Source: Puffinus mauretanicus
Lineage: Eukaryota > Chordata > Aves > Procellariiformes > Procellariidae
Reading direction: 5' to 3'
Length of the DNA stretch: 64,000 nucleotides
Assembly: GCA_023333565.1 (NCBI GenBank)
Contig: JAJKFH010001538.1
Span: 682,001 to 746,000 of the forward strand
Part shown: in pieces, positions 37,101 through 45,300 of the stretch
How the letters are laid out: the number at the start of each line of letters is the position of its first letter
Position numbering within the stretch: position 1 is the first letter of the stretch
Program-made: the position numbers and the translations under genes
The notes under the pieces: model-generated
What the model saw: the letters and a program-made list of their open reading frames with translations, nothing else
Databases searched by the model: none
What the model was told of the DNA's origin: nothing

Positions 37101-38658
37101 CGCTGTAGGATTTGTTCTGCAATAAAATGAATGCTCCACGCAGGGCCAGGCACAGGCTGCCTTCGACAGGCAAACACACAGCAGAAGACAGCTCAGACCT
37201 GCAGAACCATAAATGCAACGACAGCTGTCAGGTTTGGGTTTTTTTCAACCCAAAATGCCAAGAATTGGTACAACGGGGGTCCCTGTAATCCAGACGTTAC
37301 CGGCTGCTGCACGGGGGAACTGCACCCACGGGGCTCGGTGTGAGATCCGAAGGGCAGGGAGCAGGAATCAGCCCCGCGGCTGCAGCTCAGCCCTCCAGGA
37401 CGGGACGGGGTGGTGGGCTCAGCCGGAGCATCACCTGCCTGCGCGCCCCAGGGGTGACACCGCCGCGCCTCAGCTCCCAAAACAACCCTGCCGCATCCCC
37501 GAGGCCAGGCTGGTGCATCACAGGGGATGCCCCGGAGGGCTCCCCAGCACGGACGTGCCCCTCTCCTGTCCCACCGCCCCACGGCACCAAACCGGAGCAG
37601 GGCAGAGCGAGCTCAGCAAGGTGACAACTCGTGCTGCCGGCATGCTTGGTACGGGAAACCCACCGGGCAGGGAGGCGATCCGCGATTTGCGCCAAAGAAA
37701 CTTAAAAAAAAAGAAAAAAACCCAAATGACCCCGTGGGGGGAACAGCAGGAACAGAGCCGCCGCTCGGGGAGCAGCCCAGCCCACCCAACCGTGGCAGTG
37801 GGCAGCCATGCAGAGGTGTCCCCGGCCGTGGGACAGGAGCCAGCCCAGCCTGGGCACGAGGGGGGACCGGGACACTGCCAGCCATGGGCAAGGGTCTCCC
37901 CGGGGCTGTAGCCCGCATCGCGGCGTCCCCCTCCTGCACAGCCCCCACCACAAACCAGCAGTTTGCAGCGTTGCCCCCCAGACAACAACCATCTCCGTTT
38001 CCCCACACGCGCTGGGGATGGAGGAGACAGCAGAGCCCAGGAAGGGGGCACTGGGCATCCCCTACCCTGAAGAGAGAAGGGACAGAGGACAACCGGGCGG
38101 GTACAGCACCTATCCATCACCCCTGCCAAACCACCCCCAAAGGACCCAGCCCCTGACGGCCATGGACTGGGACCTGGTGGCCCAGGACCACGCAGGTCCA
38201 GAAGGACCATGGCCAGGCAGGCACATCCTGATGGACCATGCCTGTCCTGGTGGACCAGGACCAGGACCAGGCACGCCCTGATGGACCAGGCAGGCCACAA
38301 ACGGCCGGGGGGACACGGGTGGGAGCAGGTGGTCCGTGATAGACCAGGACCAGGAGGCCACGGACCAGGATGGGCAACGATGGGCCAGGCGGGACGGCGG
38401 GCGGGCGGACCAGAGCGGGCCGGGCAGGCTGCGCTGGGCCGGTACCGGGGGGCCGGCCGGAGGTGGCGGGGCCCCAGCAGGGCCGCCCCCGGCCCCTCAC
38501 TTACTCTTGAGGGCGGCGACGAGCGACTTCCCGTCCTTGATGAGCTCCTTGATGAACTTGTTGGTCTTCTCCAGCTCGGCCTCGTGGGAGCGGAGCCGCT
38601 CCCGGAACTGGGGGCTATCCAGGCAGCACTCGCTGAACTCCAGCGCCGGCAGCCCCAT
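4088..38658 (-). CDS. ARHGAP26: ARHGAP26 (GRAF1) 5' half: exons 1-10, BAR domain and most of PH domain
   Basis: The coding sequence joins minus-strand segments 38505-38658, 16021-16116, 14922-14983, 14360-14431, 12991-13092, 9952-10062, 8995-9099, 8061-8190, 6777-6877 and 4088-4182. All nine complete introns are GT-AG and every junction keeps frame, giving 342 codons plus two bases. The product matches the N-terminus of GRAF1, a RhoA/Cdc42 GTPase-activating protein. In the known family, BAR (about residues 7-262) and PH (about 265-369) bind curved, PI(4,5)P2-rich membrane in clathrin-independent endocytosis, while RhoGAP and SH3 follow; those last two are outside this window. ARHGAP26 is preferred over the paralogs ARHGAP10, ARHGAP42 and OPHN1 because of the start MGLPALEFS, the [15 protein letters not shown] segment and [17 protein letters not shown]. 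The gene looks intact: no stop, frameshift or missing splice site within the sampled part. Exon 11 was not found down to base 1. Confidence 0.96.
4183..6776 (-). other. ARHGAP26: ARHGAP26 intron 9
   Basis: GT-AG intron of 2594 bases between exons 9 and 10. Apart from the G-quadruplex/poly-T block at 6510-6582, nothing recognisable was found on either strand; the open frames in it are short and of random composition. Confidence 0.85.
6510..6582 (+). repeat. G-quadruplex motif followed by poly-T tract
   Basis: Plus-strand bases 6510-6543 contain four G runs (GGG, GGGGG, GGGG, GGGG) with loops of 4, 7 and 7 bases, matching the usual quadruplex rule. An almost pure T tract continues to 6582. On the transcribed ARHGAP26 RNA it reads as poly-A followed by C4/A-rich blocks. 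It lies about 200 bases into intron 9. Confidence 0.7.
6777..6877 (-). CDS. ARHGAP26: ARHGAP26 exon 9 (residues 278-311, PH domain)
   Basis: One hundred and one bases. Two bases complete Arg278, then [20 protein letters not shown] and [13 protein letters not shown], phase 0 at the end. Acceptor is TTTGTAG; donor is GTGAGT (6771-6776). The WVKHYCTY strand and the following basic loop are the central PH sheet. The open frame runs past the donor on the plus-strand complement only by chance. Confidence 0.95.
6878..8060 (-). other. ARHGAP26: ARHGAP26 intron 8
   Basis: GT-AG intron of 1183 bases. About 70 percent of it is the CR1 fragment listed separately; the remaining 340 bases next to exon 8 show nothing recognisable. 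Confidence 0.85.
6903..7722 (-). mobile_element. CR1 LINE fragment, 5'-truncated, 3' end of reverse transcriptase ORF
   Basis: The minus strand reads as the C-terminal part of the CR1 ORF2 protein: [40 protein letters not shown], then [20 protein letters not shown] and [20 protein letters not shown]. The element finishes with the CR1 terminus, seen on the plus strand as AGAATCACAGAATCATT at 6903. The two readable parts (7714-7268 and 7302-6982) are in different frames, so at least one indel has broken the ORF; it is a dead copy. It shares the orientation of ARHGAP26. No target-site duplication was sought beyond the ends, as CR1 usually makes none. Confidence 0.93.
8061..8190 (-). CDS. ARHGAP26: ARHGAP26 exon 8 (residues 235-277, BAR-PH junction)
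   Basis: One hundred and thirty bases, with acceptor AATTTGCAG and donor GTAGGT. It begins [20 protein letters not shown], closing the BAR domain, and ends with [11 protein letters not shown], the first strand of the PH domain, plus one base of Arg278. The short hydrophilic linker [12 protein letters not shown] between them corresponds to the BAR-PH hinge. Confidence 0.96.
8191..8994 (-). other. ARHGAP26: ARHGAP26 intron 7
   Basis: GT-AG intron of 804 bases. I see no repeat, RNA or additional exon in it. Confidence 0.85.
8995..9099 (-). CDS. ARHGAP26: ARHGAP26 exon 7 (residues 200-234)
   Basis: One hundred and five bases, phase 0, with acceptor AACGCAG and donor GTAAGT. It reads [20 protein letters not shown], then [15 protein letters not shown]. 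This is the distal end of the BAR bundle. The [10 protein letters not shown] motif is invariant or nearly so in GRAF proteins. Confidence 0.96.
9100..9951 (-). other. ARHGAP26: ARHGAP26 intron 6
   Basis: GT-AG intron of 852 bases. It contains short T-rich runs (about 9572-9640 on the plus strand) and otherwise nothing recognisable. Confidence 0.85.
9952..10062 (-). CDS. ARHGAP26: ARHGAP26 exon 6 (residues 163-199)
   Basis: One hundred and eleven bases, phase 0 at both ends, with acceptor CGCTTGCAG and donor GTAAGT (9946-9951). It starts [20 protein letters not shown] and ends [10 protein letters not shown]. It forms part of the third long BAR helix; the [14 protein letters not shown] block is typical of the whole GRAF family. 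Confidence 0.96.
10063..12990 (-). other. ARHGAP26: ARHGAP26 intron 5
   Basis: GT-AG intron of 2928 bases. Its only clear structure is the 36-bp minisatellite at 11882-12030. The open frames of up to about 180 codons around it are produced by that repeat. Confidence 0.85.
11882..12030. repeat. 36-bp minisatellite, about 4 units
   Basis: Imperfect units start at 11882, 11918, 11954 and 11990. Each has the pattern CAGCC(g/a)C..CCTGCATCC, then GCA..GCATCC and a short variable tail. Because 36 is a multiple of three, the array stays open in several frames on both strands, which explains the repetitive open frames there. Units 1 and 3, and units 2 and 4, resemble each other more closely (CAGCCGCTG versus CAGCCAC), suggesting a 72-bp higher-order duplication. 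Confidence 0.85.
12991..13092 (-). CDS. ARHGAP26: ARHGAP26 exon 5 (residues 129-162)
   Basis: One hundred and two bases, phase 0 at both ends, with a T-rich acceptor ending TTTTGTAG and donor GTGAGA. It encodes [20 protein letters not shown], then [14 protein letters not shown]. The lysine-rich patches lie on the family's membrane-binding BAR surface. Confidence 0.96.
13093..14359 (-). other. ARHGAP26: ARHGAP26 intron 4
   Basis: GT-AG intron of 1267 bases with a short T run at 13672-13684. No repeat family or extra exon was recognised. Confidence 0.85.
14360..14431 (-). CDS. ARHGAP26: ARHGAP26 exon 4 (residues 105-128)
   Basis: Seventy-two bases, phase 0 at both ends, with acceptor GCCCGTAG and donor GTAAGC. 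It encodes [20 protein letters not shown] followed by GAAK. The [17 protein letters not shown] stretch is a strongly conserved core of the GRAF/oligophrenin BAR domain. Confidence 0.96.
14432..14921 (-). other. ARHGAP26: ARHGAP26 intron 3
   Basis: GT-AG intron of 490 bases, GC-rich. Nothing else recognised. Confidence 0.85.
14922..14983 (-). CDS. ARHGAP26: ARHGAP26 exon 3 (residues 84-104)
   Basis: This short 62-base exon sits between acceptor CTTCCAG and donor GTACGG. It reads [21 protein letters not shown], part of the second BAR helix. The donor is weaker than its neighbours (GTACGG instead of GTAAGT/GTGAGT), but the frame joins perfectly to exon 4. Confidence 0.95.
14984..16020 (-). other. 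ARHGAP26: ARHGAP26 intron 2
   Basis: GT-AG intron of 1037 bases. A plus-strand G-rich block at about 15086-15116 (GGAGGG, a run of nine G, then GGTTGG and GGGG) lies some 100 bases upstream of exon 3; in the RNA this is a C-rich and A-rich stretch of the kind bound by PCBP/hnRNP K proteins. No other structure seen. Confidence 0.8.
16021..16116 (-). CDS. ARHGAP26: ARHGAP26 exon 2 (residues 52-83)
   Basis: These 96 bases lie between a GGCAG acceptor and the donor GTGAGT (16015-16020). The first two bases finish Asn52; the exon then reads [15 protein letters not shown] and ends with ETDDEICI plus one base. It is the second part of the first BAR helix and the following turn. The motif IGDAETDDE is shared by ARHGAP26 and ARHGAP42, and the surrounding residues ([13 protein letters not shown]) fit ARHGAP26. 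Confidence 0.96.
   Translation of the reverse strand, partial: TCQQPSASLRIPSTSLNSAASATLKRMMRSA
19631..19733. repeat. 19-bp minisatellite, 5 units plus partial
   Basis: The unit gacgagtgacatggaagga repeats at 19631, 19650, 19669, 19688 and 19707, with one A/G change in the fourth copy and a truncated sixth. Near-identity of the copies indicates recent expansion. It is purine-rich on the plus strand. Confidence 0.95.
19838..19874. repeat. 18-bp tandem duplication
   Basis: Two adjacent copies of a CCTCACCATCCAC-containing 18-base unit with one substitution. It lies about 100 bases from the 19-bp minisatellite. Confidence 0.7.
23430..23590. promoter_or_regulatory. AT-rich candidate regulatory element in intron 1
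   Basis: A 150-base AT-rich island in GC-rich intron sequence. It holds CATAATTAGC, a forkhead-type TGTTTATTAAAT and an HNF1/homeodomain-type GTTAATCA, and has no repeat character. Function is inferred from motif clustering only. Confidence 0.22.
27570..27970. promoter_or_regulatory. Homeodomain-motif-rich island in intron 1
   Basis: TAAT cores cluster here: GCTAATTATAATTT near 27594, ATAATTCATCA near 27693, CATTAGAATAAAG near 27729, AGCTAATCGATTTAG near 27757 and TCTAATTAGTTAATAG near 27959. A GC-rich break lies at 27840-27920. The density stands out in this intron and suggests a developmental enhancer, but conservation is untested. Confidence 0.28.
29129..29172. repeat. 18-bp tandem repeat, about 2.4 units
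   Basis: The unit cccacctgcacacgcgtg occurs twice in perfect copies followed by a partial third. It contains the palindromic ACGCGT and CACCTG E-box cores. Confidence 0.85.
34358..34410. repeat. 21-22-bp tandem duplication in CpG-rich intron 1
   Basis: Two near-identical copies of AGCCCGGCC(a/g)GGGTCTGGCCC follow one another. It lies in the CpG-dense 33.6-35.0 kb stretch. Confidence 0.7.
35251..35284. repeat. TA/CA microsatellite
   Basis: Alternating TATATA and CACACA blocks over about 34 bases. Confidence 0.85.
35617..35658. repeat. 17-bp tandem duplication
   Basis: Two perfect copies of tcctccctcctgcatct with a partial third; polypyrimidine on the plus strand. Confidence 0.85.
38160..38390. 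repeat. Degenerate GGACCA-rich tandem repeat just inside intron 1
   Basis: Plus-strand GGACCA/GACCAGG words recur irregularly, including GGACCAGGACCAGGACCAGG near 38250 and two copies of CCTGATGGACCA. It starts about 110 bases downstream of the exon 1 donor. It may be an old minisatellite at the edge of the promoter CpG island. Confidence 0.6.
38505..38658 (-). CDS. ARHGAP26: ARHGAP26 exon 1 (start codon, residues 1-51)
   Basis: This 154-base coding part starts at an ATG whose T complements to base 38657 and whose A lies at 38658. The context GCAGC-ATG-G has A at -3 and G at +4, a strong initiation context. It encodes [15 protein letters not shown], then the first BAR helix with the family signature [15 protein letters not shown]. 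The donor is GTAAGT at 38499-38504. It ends one base into the codon for Asn52, which exon 2 completes. An in-frame extension upstream would need a TTG start and is not used here. Confidence 0.96.
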
Positions 38659-38689
38659 GCTGCCCGCACCCGCGCACCGATCACCACAC

Positions 38690-38733
38690 AAAAAAAAAAA
38701 AAAAAAAGAAAAAAAAATTAAAAAAATAAAAAA
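38690..38733 (-). other. ARHGAP26: T-rich tract directly upstream of the ARHGAP26 start codon
   Basis: On the coding strand a 44-base stretch of almost pure T, broken by single C/A bases, ends 31 bases before the ATG, inside an otherwise extremely GC-rich island. It is either transcribed as a U-rich leader or forms a nucleosome-repelling poly(dA:dT) core promoter element, depending on where transcription starts. Confidence 0.85.
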
Positions 38734-39330
38734 TGAAACGTTATTTTAAGCTGAAGCGCGCCCCCGCCTCTCCGGGGAGCTGGCGCCGCCGCGGGGGCGC
38801 CCCGGGAGCGGCCGTGCCGTGCCGGGCCGGGCCGAGCGGAGGGGAGCGGAGCGGAGCGGTGCCGGGCGGGCGGCGCGCAGCGCTCAGGCGCGGCGGGCGG
38901 GGGCGGAGCTGCCGCCGCTCTGGGGCCGCCGCCCGGGCAGGGCCCGCGCGCTGCCCGCCCGCCCGCGCCGCCGCCGCGACACGCCCCCGCGCCGCGACAC
39001 GCCCCCCGCGCGCGCCTCCAGCCAATGGGTGACCCCGGCGCGCCGCGCCCCGCCTCCCGGCGCCGCCGCGCCCCCTGCCACCGCGGCCACGCCTACGCCG
39101 TCCGCTGAGCCAATCAGCCGCGGCGCCCGCGGGGGCGGGGCGGGGCGGGCGGGCCCGGCGGCGTCTCACGGGGAGCCCGCCTGGGGCGGGCGCGGCGCGG
39201 CCTGCGGGAGCGTCCGGCCCGCGCAGCCCGCACCTGGGCCGGCCTACCTGTTGTCGTGGGTGGGCCCCGAGCCGGGCCCTGCTCGGCCCCCGCCCGCACA
39301 GGCCGCATCCGCGGCCACGAGGAGACAGGA

Positions 39331-42300
39331 GGGGTTACTCGAGGGCCTCGCCCGGCTGTGCCCCACGTCTTACCCTGCTCCCCGTGGACCCTTCCCGGCC
39401 CGGGGCCGCAGGGAAACCCGCATCCCGGCCTGCAGGAAAGCCGCATCCACCGCCCGGTCCGTGCCCAGCTGGTTGGGCCTCTCTGGGTTGCAGCTTTGCA
39501 CGTTTTTCCTCCCATTAAACATCTGTGTCGGAGATTATTCCCCGGGGTTTAATAGTGTGAGTCGAGGAAATAAACCCTTCATCTCTTGAAACGGCTGGTT
39601 ATGAAGGGCACCAGCCCGGCACCACGGAGGGACTGCAGGTCCCCATCCCCACATCCCTACAAGCACATCGTCTCCAGCCCAGCAAGGGGGACGGGGATCG
39701 GCAGGACAGCGCTGCACAGCCATGCACAAACCCGGCCGCTTCTCCCTGCGGCCCGTTTCCTTCAGGAACACGCCAGGAATTTGGCCCGAGCACAGCAGCT
39801 GCCTCATCACCTCCTTCCTTCAGCTGGGAGCTTCCAGGAGCAAACTGCAGCCCACAAAACAATTGCTCCTCCTCATGGTTTGGGCTCTGGCTGCCATAAG
39901 GTGGATGGCAGCTAATCGGCAATAAAACGGGAGAGAATGTCAGTGCCGGCCCCATGGATTTGAGAAAATCCATGCTCGCCATAAATGACGGCACCAAGTC
40001 CAGGGCGAGCCACCCCACAGCCTCCCCCCGGGCGGAGACACACGTAGGAGCCGGCAACAGCCTCTCGCCCCAGACTATGACAAACAGACACGTTTGTGGA
40101 TAATCCCCGGATGACTGGAATTCCCCCTTTCTCCCCAGCTCAGCCATTCGGGCTGGCGAGGAGGGTGCGGGGCGGCTGCCGCTCTGCAAACACGAGCCCA
40201 TGCGCTGCACAGCGAGCGCGTTCCGGATCAAGCGCGGCGACGGGGCGGCATTCCTATCAAGTCAGCCATGAAACGCGATGCGGAGCCAGTGCCAGCTTTA
40301 TGCTTTTTTGCAAACTGGGGAAGATGGATGGTCTTGCACAAAGCTTGGGCTTCACGTAGGGCTGACAGAATGAGATCCAGCCCCAGCCTGATGTTCAGAA
40401 GTTAATCCACCTATGTTTTCCAGCAGATGGGTCCAGGCGCAGCAACCTGATACCAGCTCAACCTTTTGCTTCTGCTTTTTTTTTTTATTCACTGGCAGGT
40501 CTAAAGCGCAATTTTCTCAATCTTCACACGACAGCCTAATTCTGGCTGAGTCACTGCCTTCAAATACGGTTTGTGAGCTGCATTTTTTTGCATGAGGTCT
40601 CCCAATTAAAAAAAAAGGATGTAATACTAATTACATGCTTATCTTGTAGGCAGGATATAAAGTTTAATTAGCTGTCATTTACGCCCTATAAAAGCACTAG
40701 ATGTTATTATTTGGATTACGCTCCTTAATTCTACACTGTACAAAGCCACAGGAGCACATATTTTGGTTTTATCCTTCTACATCGCCATTCGTTCATATTA
40801 AAAGACTGTTCCAGCACTTACAGCTAATACAGAAGAACCTGTAACTAGATTTATAGGACACTGCCTTAGAGGATTGGAATATTTGGGGCTGGAAACTGAA
40901 TTTCTTTCACCACCTTTCCAGAACCATAGAAAGTAACAATGCTCAGACTGTCATTTTCTGATGACGACAAAAATCGAGGCATTACAAAGCTCTGTCACAC
41001 GTGAAATACCGCACACACCACAGGTCTGGAACCGAGGCCTCAGGCAGGCAGCGATTAATGCACCAGATCGTGGACTCGTCTCCCCTTTTTCCAGCTTACC
41101 CTGCATTCATCAGGATACGCTTGTTGTGTTTGAGCTCCAAGTGTGGGAGCAGAGCAGGGCAGCAGGCACTGGAGAGGAACAGCCATGGCCATCTTCCAGC
41201 CCAGTTTTGCTGGGATTGTGCATCCAAACTGTAAAAGAATACCACCAAAAGGAAAAATAACCAAACAAAGAAAAATCCCAGACTTCCACATCCTCCTGCC
41301 TGTAGCTAATAGCTTGCATCCCTCCGAAAGCCCCATGTGTTTGCCTGCCTGCTTTGATCTATTTTTTTAAGCAACTTGGTTGTCTCACCTCCAAGTGAGC
41401 TAAGTCAATTTGATGCTGTAAGGGTCCAGTAATACTGCCATTTATACGGACAGAAACCTGCCCGCTAATCCCCATGGGTGCAGAGCTTGGCCTGCCGGTC
41501 TCCAGCCCGCACTCCTCCGTGCCTCTCCAAGGCTGTGCTTACACATACTTCCAGCAGATGAAAGCTGCGGCCGCCACAGTCCCACACTCCCACCGGCAAG
41601 CCCGTCCTTGACCACACATTAACACATTCTCCCTTGCTCAGTCACCAACCCGCATCCCACAGCTAACTCAGGGAGCAAAGTCAGCAGAAAACTAAACCAG
41701 CATGAAAAAAACCTGAACCATTTCTACCTAGTTTAGCTCCCTCTGGGATCAAATAACCACCGGTGCTGATGCAGGGGCCACACCAGCCACAGCCAAGCAG
41801 GAGGAAGAGGGAGACTGCAATAGCATCAGCTCAGATCAGCCCCGGCTGCTCTTCCCAGCCCTCCCTCACACCAGTGTTACCTCTGGGTGGGTCACACAAT
41901 CAGCTAGATGAAGCAGGTTTGTTTGAAAATTAACAAATTTTTTTTAGAGCTAGTTTTCAGCTGAATCAGCTCCCTAATCTGGCTGAGCACAGCATCTCCC
42001 CACCTCCATTTTCCTGCCCCCATCCTTGCACTGGCAGCAGAGGTTACTGCACCTCTGTGAAACAGTCATCGCTAACATGGCAGGAACGAGCCACTTCTCC
42101 TCTGGGGAAGCTTTCGGTCAGCTAAGTGAGACCAGTCAGGTAAAGCAGGAGCCGGAGTGACAGCAGGAGCGGGAGGTGGGGAACCAGCCCCGTCCCCCCA
42201 CAGCAGTGCTGAGCCACTGTGTCAGCTCGTGTCATCTAGCAGCCCCATCCCCGCAGCCTTGGAGCGACAGATGCCCGCAGGGAGGCCGGTGCAATGCTGA

Positions 42301-45300
42301 GCACGGACATCCATGCACAAGGACCGCAGTGCTTGCCAGGGGACGTTAAACCCAGTTCTCCTGCGAGTGTCTTGCGTTGGGGATTTTGGAGGCTCCCCTC
42401 CAACAGCCGACCCCCAGTCCCAGCAGTACCTCCACTGCTTGTGAAAGTAAGAACCCGTGTTACAAGGGGAGGGAAGGTGGAAAACCACCCACTAACCAGG
42501 TCTCAAAACACCAGAGGCTCGGGCACACTAATGCATTTCTTTAAACCTCAGGAGACCACAATGAGCATCTTGACTGTCAGAAGCCAGGAGCTACATGAGA
42601 GGTTTCTTGGAATTGCCCTCGAGCAGCAGTGTTCAAGGTCTATTTATTATGTGACTATATATCACACTCACATCTTTCTTGCTCTCAAGGATTTTTTTTT
42701 TTTGAGCTAGGCACAGATGAAGCATTGTATATGGCAAAAAAAAAAAAGTGTTCCAGATAATACATTAGACCATCGCAATGAATCTGCATGAATTCCCTGT
42801 TGTAAACCAAAGGGCATATATTGACCTATTGTACTGACAACCTTCTGAGAGATCAGATCCTTGAGCTCGGACCTTTTGTTCGTTGTGAATACAACTCCAG
42901 AATAGACACCAAGAGCTTCCCCTTCTCCAGTGCAGCCGTGTCAGCCTGGAAATATGCTCTGGGTATGTTATTTGATAGACCTTTTCCATGTGGCTGCAGC
43001 AAATAGCCTTAGAGACACCTTCAACATGATAGAGTGCTCCCTCCACTGAGCATTCATGAGTTTTACATATAGCTAACATGATTTTATATATTTATATATA
43101 TCTTACAGCAGAACATACCTTTTCTTGCCGAGTTGCACCTCTAGCAATCACACATGGATTTCCACCTCCTTAATTCCTCTTTTCTCTTCTTCAGCTAACT
43201 TCTTTTCTCCTTGCGGTCCCTCCTTCTGGCCTTCAGGCAGGTTTGCATGGGTGAGCGAGACAACCCAGAAGACAGGTCTCCACACTGAATGTGACATAAA
43301 TGCAGTGACATAAATGAGCCTCTGCATGGGGGGCAGATCTCCCTGAAGTGAAAAGCAAGCAGGACTGGGGTCCCTGCTCCCAATCTACAAAACCTCTTCA
43401 GCTCCCAGCTTACTCTTGTTAAACTCCAATAAATTTTTTTGCAATACTCATCATTAGCCGCTTGTGCTTCCAAGTCTTCCTGGGTTTCACGGACATCACA
43501 GGTTTGATAATTGTTTTTGGAAGCTAATTTCATTTTGAATGGAAGTATTAATGTGAGATGCTATTAGTCAGTCGGTGGTGTCCTACTTGCAGCAGAAATG
43601 ATCTCCACATCTATTTCCTTCCAAGTCCCTATATCTGTTGTTTGTGCCTTGGGCAATCAGTTATTCTCCCCCGCAGAGAGCATATTGCTGTAACTATAGC
43701 TGCTACAAGCCTGTCATCTGTCTTAGGCTAATTGGCCTCTCCTCCTGCTTTTGCTCTGCAGCAGTCACACCCGTTCATACGTGCCCGGGACGTGCCAGCT
43801 ACTTACAGCGCCGTCTTTGCCAAGCCACTCGCCTGGCGCGTGCCTTTCGGAGGCATCTGGGAGCACTGAGAGGAGAGCAGGAATCGCAGTAACACAGCCC
43901 ACAGGCATCGCATCCGAGGGGAGCTGTCTCCAGGAGAAGATAACGCCGTTTCCTTTCATCTTCCTGGCAGGTGTCAGAGCAGATCGACCAAAACCCAGCT
44001 TCCAAGTGCAGCAGCAGCGTGTCCGGAGCAAGCACAGGAACATCCTCGGACTTGAGAGTTTTCTGGTGCTTGTGCTTTTAGCCAATTTAGGAGGTTTGTT
44101 TGCCTTGATCCCTTGTTAAAAATAAAAGAAAACCTTTTGCAGTATTCTTCAGCTAAGACACCAAGAAGCCATATATATCCTTAACGCCTCACCTGACCCT
44201 TAGTTTTGCTAACTGGGCCAGTCCTTTCACACTGGAAATAAGGAATAAGGCTTGCTGCAGGGGGTGGCACTTTTCCCAACTCTGTTGATTTTTGGCACAA
44301 TTCTCCGGAGTGCTGTTTGCCTCCCCCTTTCCCAATTTCAGTGGCCAGCTTACTTACATTTTTTTACTATTTCATTAAGGTTTATACTCTGGTCCAACAC
44401 CTGCCCTGACTGCTAACCTCCCTTATCCTGTTCAAGTCTGTGACCCCAAAACCAGCCTGCTGTCAGGACCCTGAACCAGGACCCTCCCCAGAGCACAGGG
44501 ATACACATGAATCCCTTTGGCTTTTCCTAGCCTGATGTTATACTTTGACATTTGTTTCCAGGATGATGATCCTCATGGCGCTGGAGCCAGGCTTCTACAC
44601 TCAGTGTCTCCTTTGTCTTCCCTTAATTTGGTGGTGGTGATGGTATTGATGACTGACAATCAAAAGCTCCATGAGATCCTTACACTGAAGTAGAACAGAT
44701 GAGCAGCTTGTAGAATAGTTGTGCTTGGATCTGTGGTTACACTGCCCTGCCCAGGAATTGGACATAAAGTAACTTACCAAACAGAAACATTATTTTAAAG
44801 AGTAATGCCTTAATCAGGAGATTGCAGAGGCTCAGTTACCCAGCAGCACAAATCCCTGTTTGATTCAAGCCACAATGACCCTTCTCTATCTCATTTTAGA
44901 GCGCCATTCACACTGTAAATGTTAACAGCACTGTGCATACATGTAGAGACAGAACAAAGCACTGCATTATTATCTGTTATCTGCGCATGATTTAGTCTGT
45001 GTTACAAATCATGAAGACAGTGACTGCGTGGTCATAACTTCTGGAGATGTGACGATCATTCAAGCACAAAGACGAGGGTAAAAAATTACTGGGTCAGGGA
45101 ACTAGGATGTCTAGAGGCGTTTAGCACATTTAACATGATGCAGAAAGAACACACATAAAGGAACTTCACTGCTTACATGTGTGCATTTGTATATATAATT
45201 ACCTTCCAGGCAAAGACAGGGTTAATTGCGCTGAAGATGTAGTTTCCTTGCTCATGGTCCAGATCACATCGCACCCTGAGAGAAGGGTGGGCTTCCAGCT

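Larger units (their letters stand above)
16117..38504 (-). other. ARHGAP26: ARHGAP26 intron 1 (22.4 kb)
   Basis: Intron between the first two coding exons, with donor GTAAGT and a GGCAG acceptor. It is GC-rich with several CpG-dense stretches (notably 28.0-29.8 and 33.6-35.0 kb), so long spurious open frames occur on both strands. I recognised no transposon copy, RNA gene or coding exon of another gene. Short tandem repeats and AT-rich islands inside it are listed separately. Large first introns carrying enhancers are usual for this gene family. Confidence 0.85.
38400..39330 (-). promoter_or_regulatory. ARHGAP26: CpG-island promoter of ARHGAP26
   Basis: CpG density is extreme from about 38740 to 39190, immediately upstream of the ATG-bearing exon, and includes exon 1 itself. 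There are two CCAAT boxes (39022-39026 and 39110-39114, both read on the plus strand), a run of overlapping GGGCGGGG Sp1/KLF sites (39131-39152), and GCGGAGCGGAGCGG repeats near 38845. No good TATA box is placed for a minus-strand start, as expected for a CpG-island promoter with dispersed initiation. The exact transcription start is not visible. Bidirectional activity is possible because NF-Y and Sp1 work in both orientations. Confidence 0.8.

Noticed and set aside
37518..38687. Minus-strand open frame of 389 codons overlapping exon 1
   Set aside because: It is a shifted frame over ARHGAP26 exon 1, starts at a non-ATG codon and reads into the GGACCA repeat and intron 1. Exon 1 has a clear frame and donor.
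38659..38691. N-terminal extension of ARHGAP26 from an upstream TTG
   Set aside because: The ATG at 38658 has a strong context and gives the N-terminus known for the family; the extension would begin at the T tract.
38819..39589. Plus-strand open frame of 256 codons in the promoter island, possible divergent gene
   Set aside because: It is explained by CpG-island composition; no recognised domain and no adjacent exon structure.
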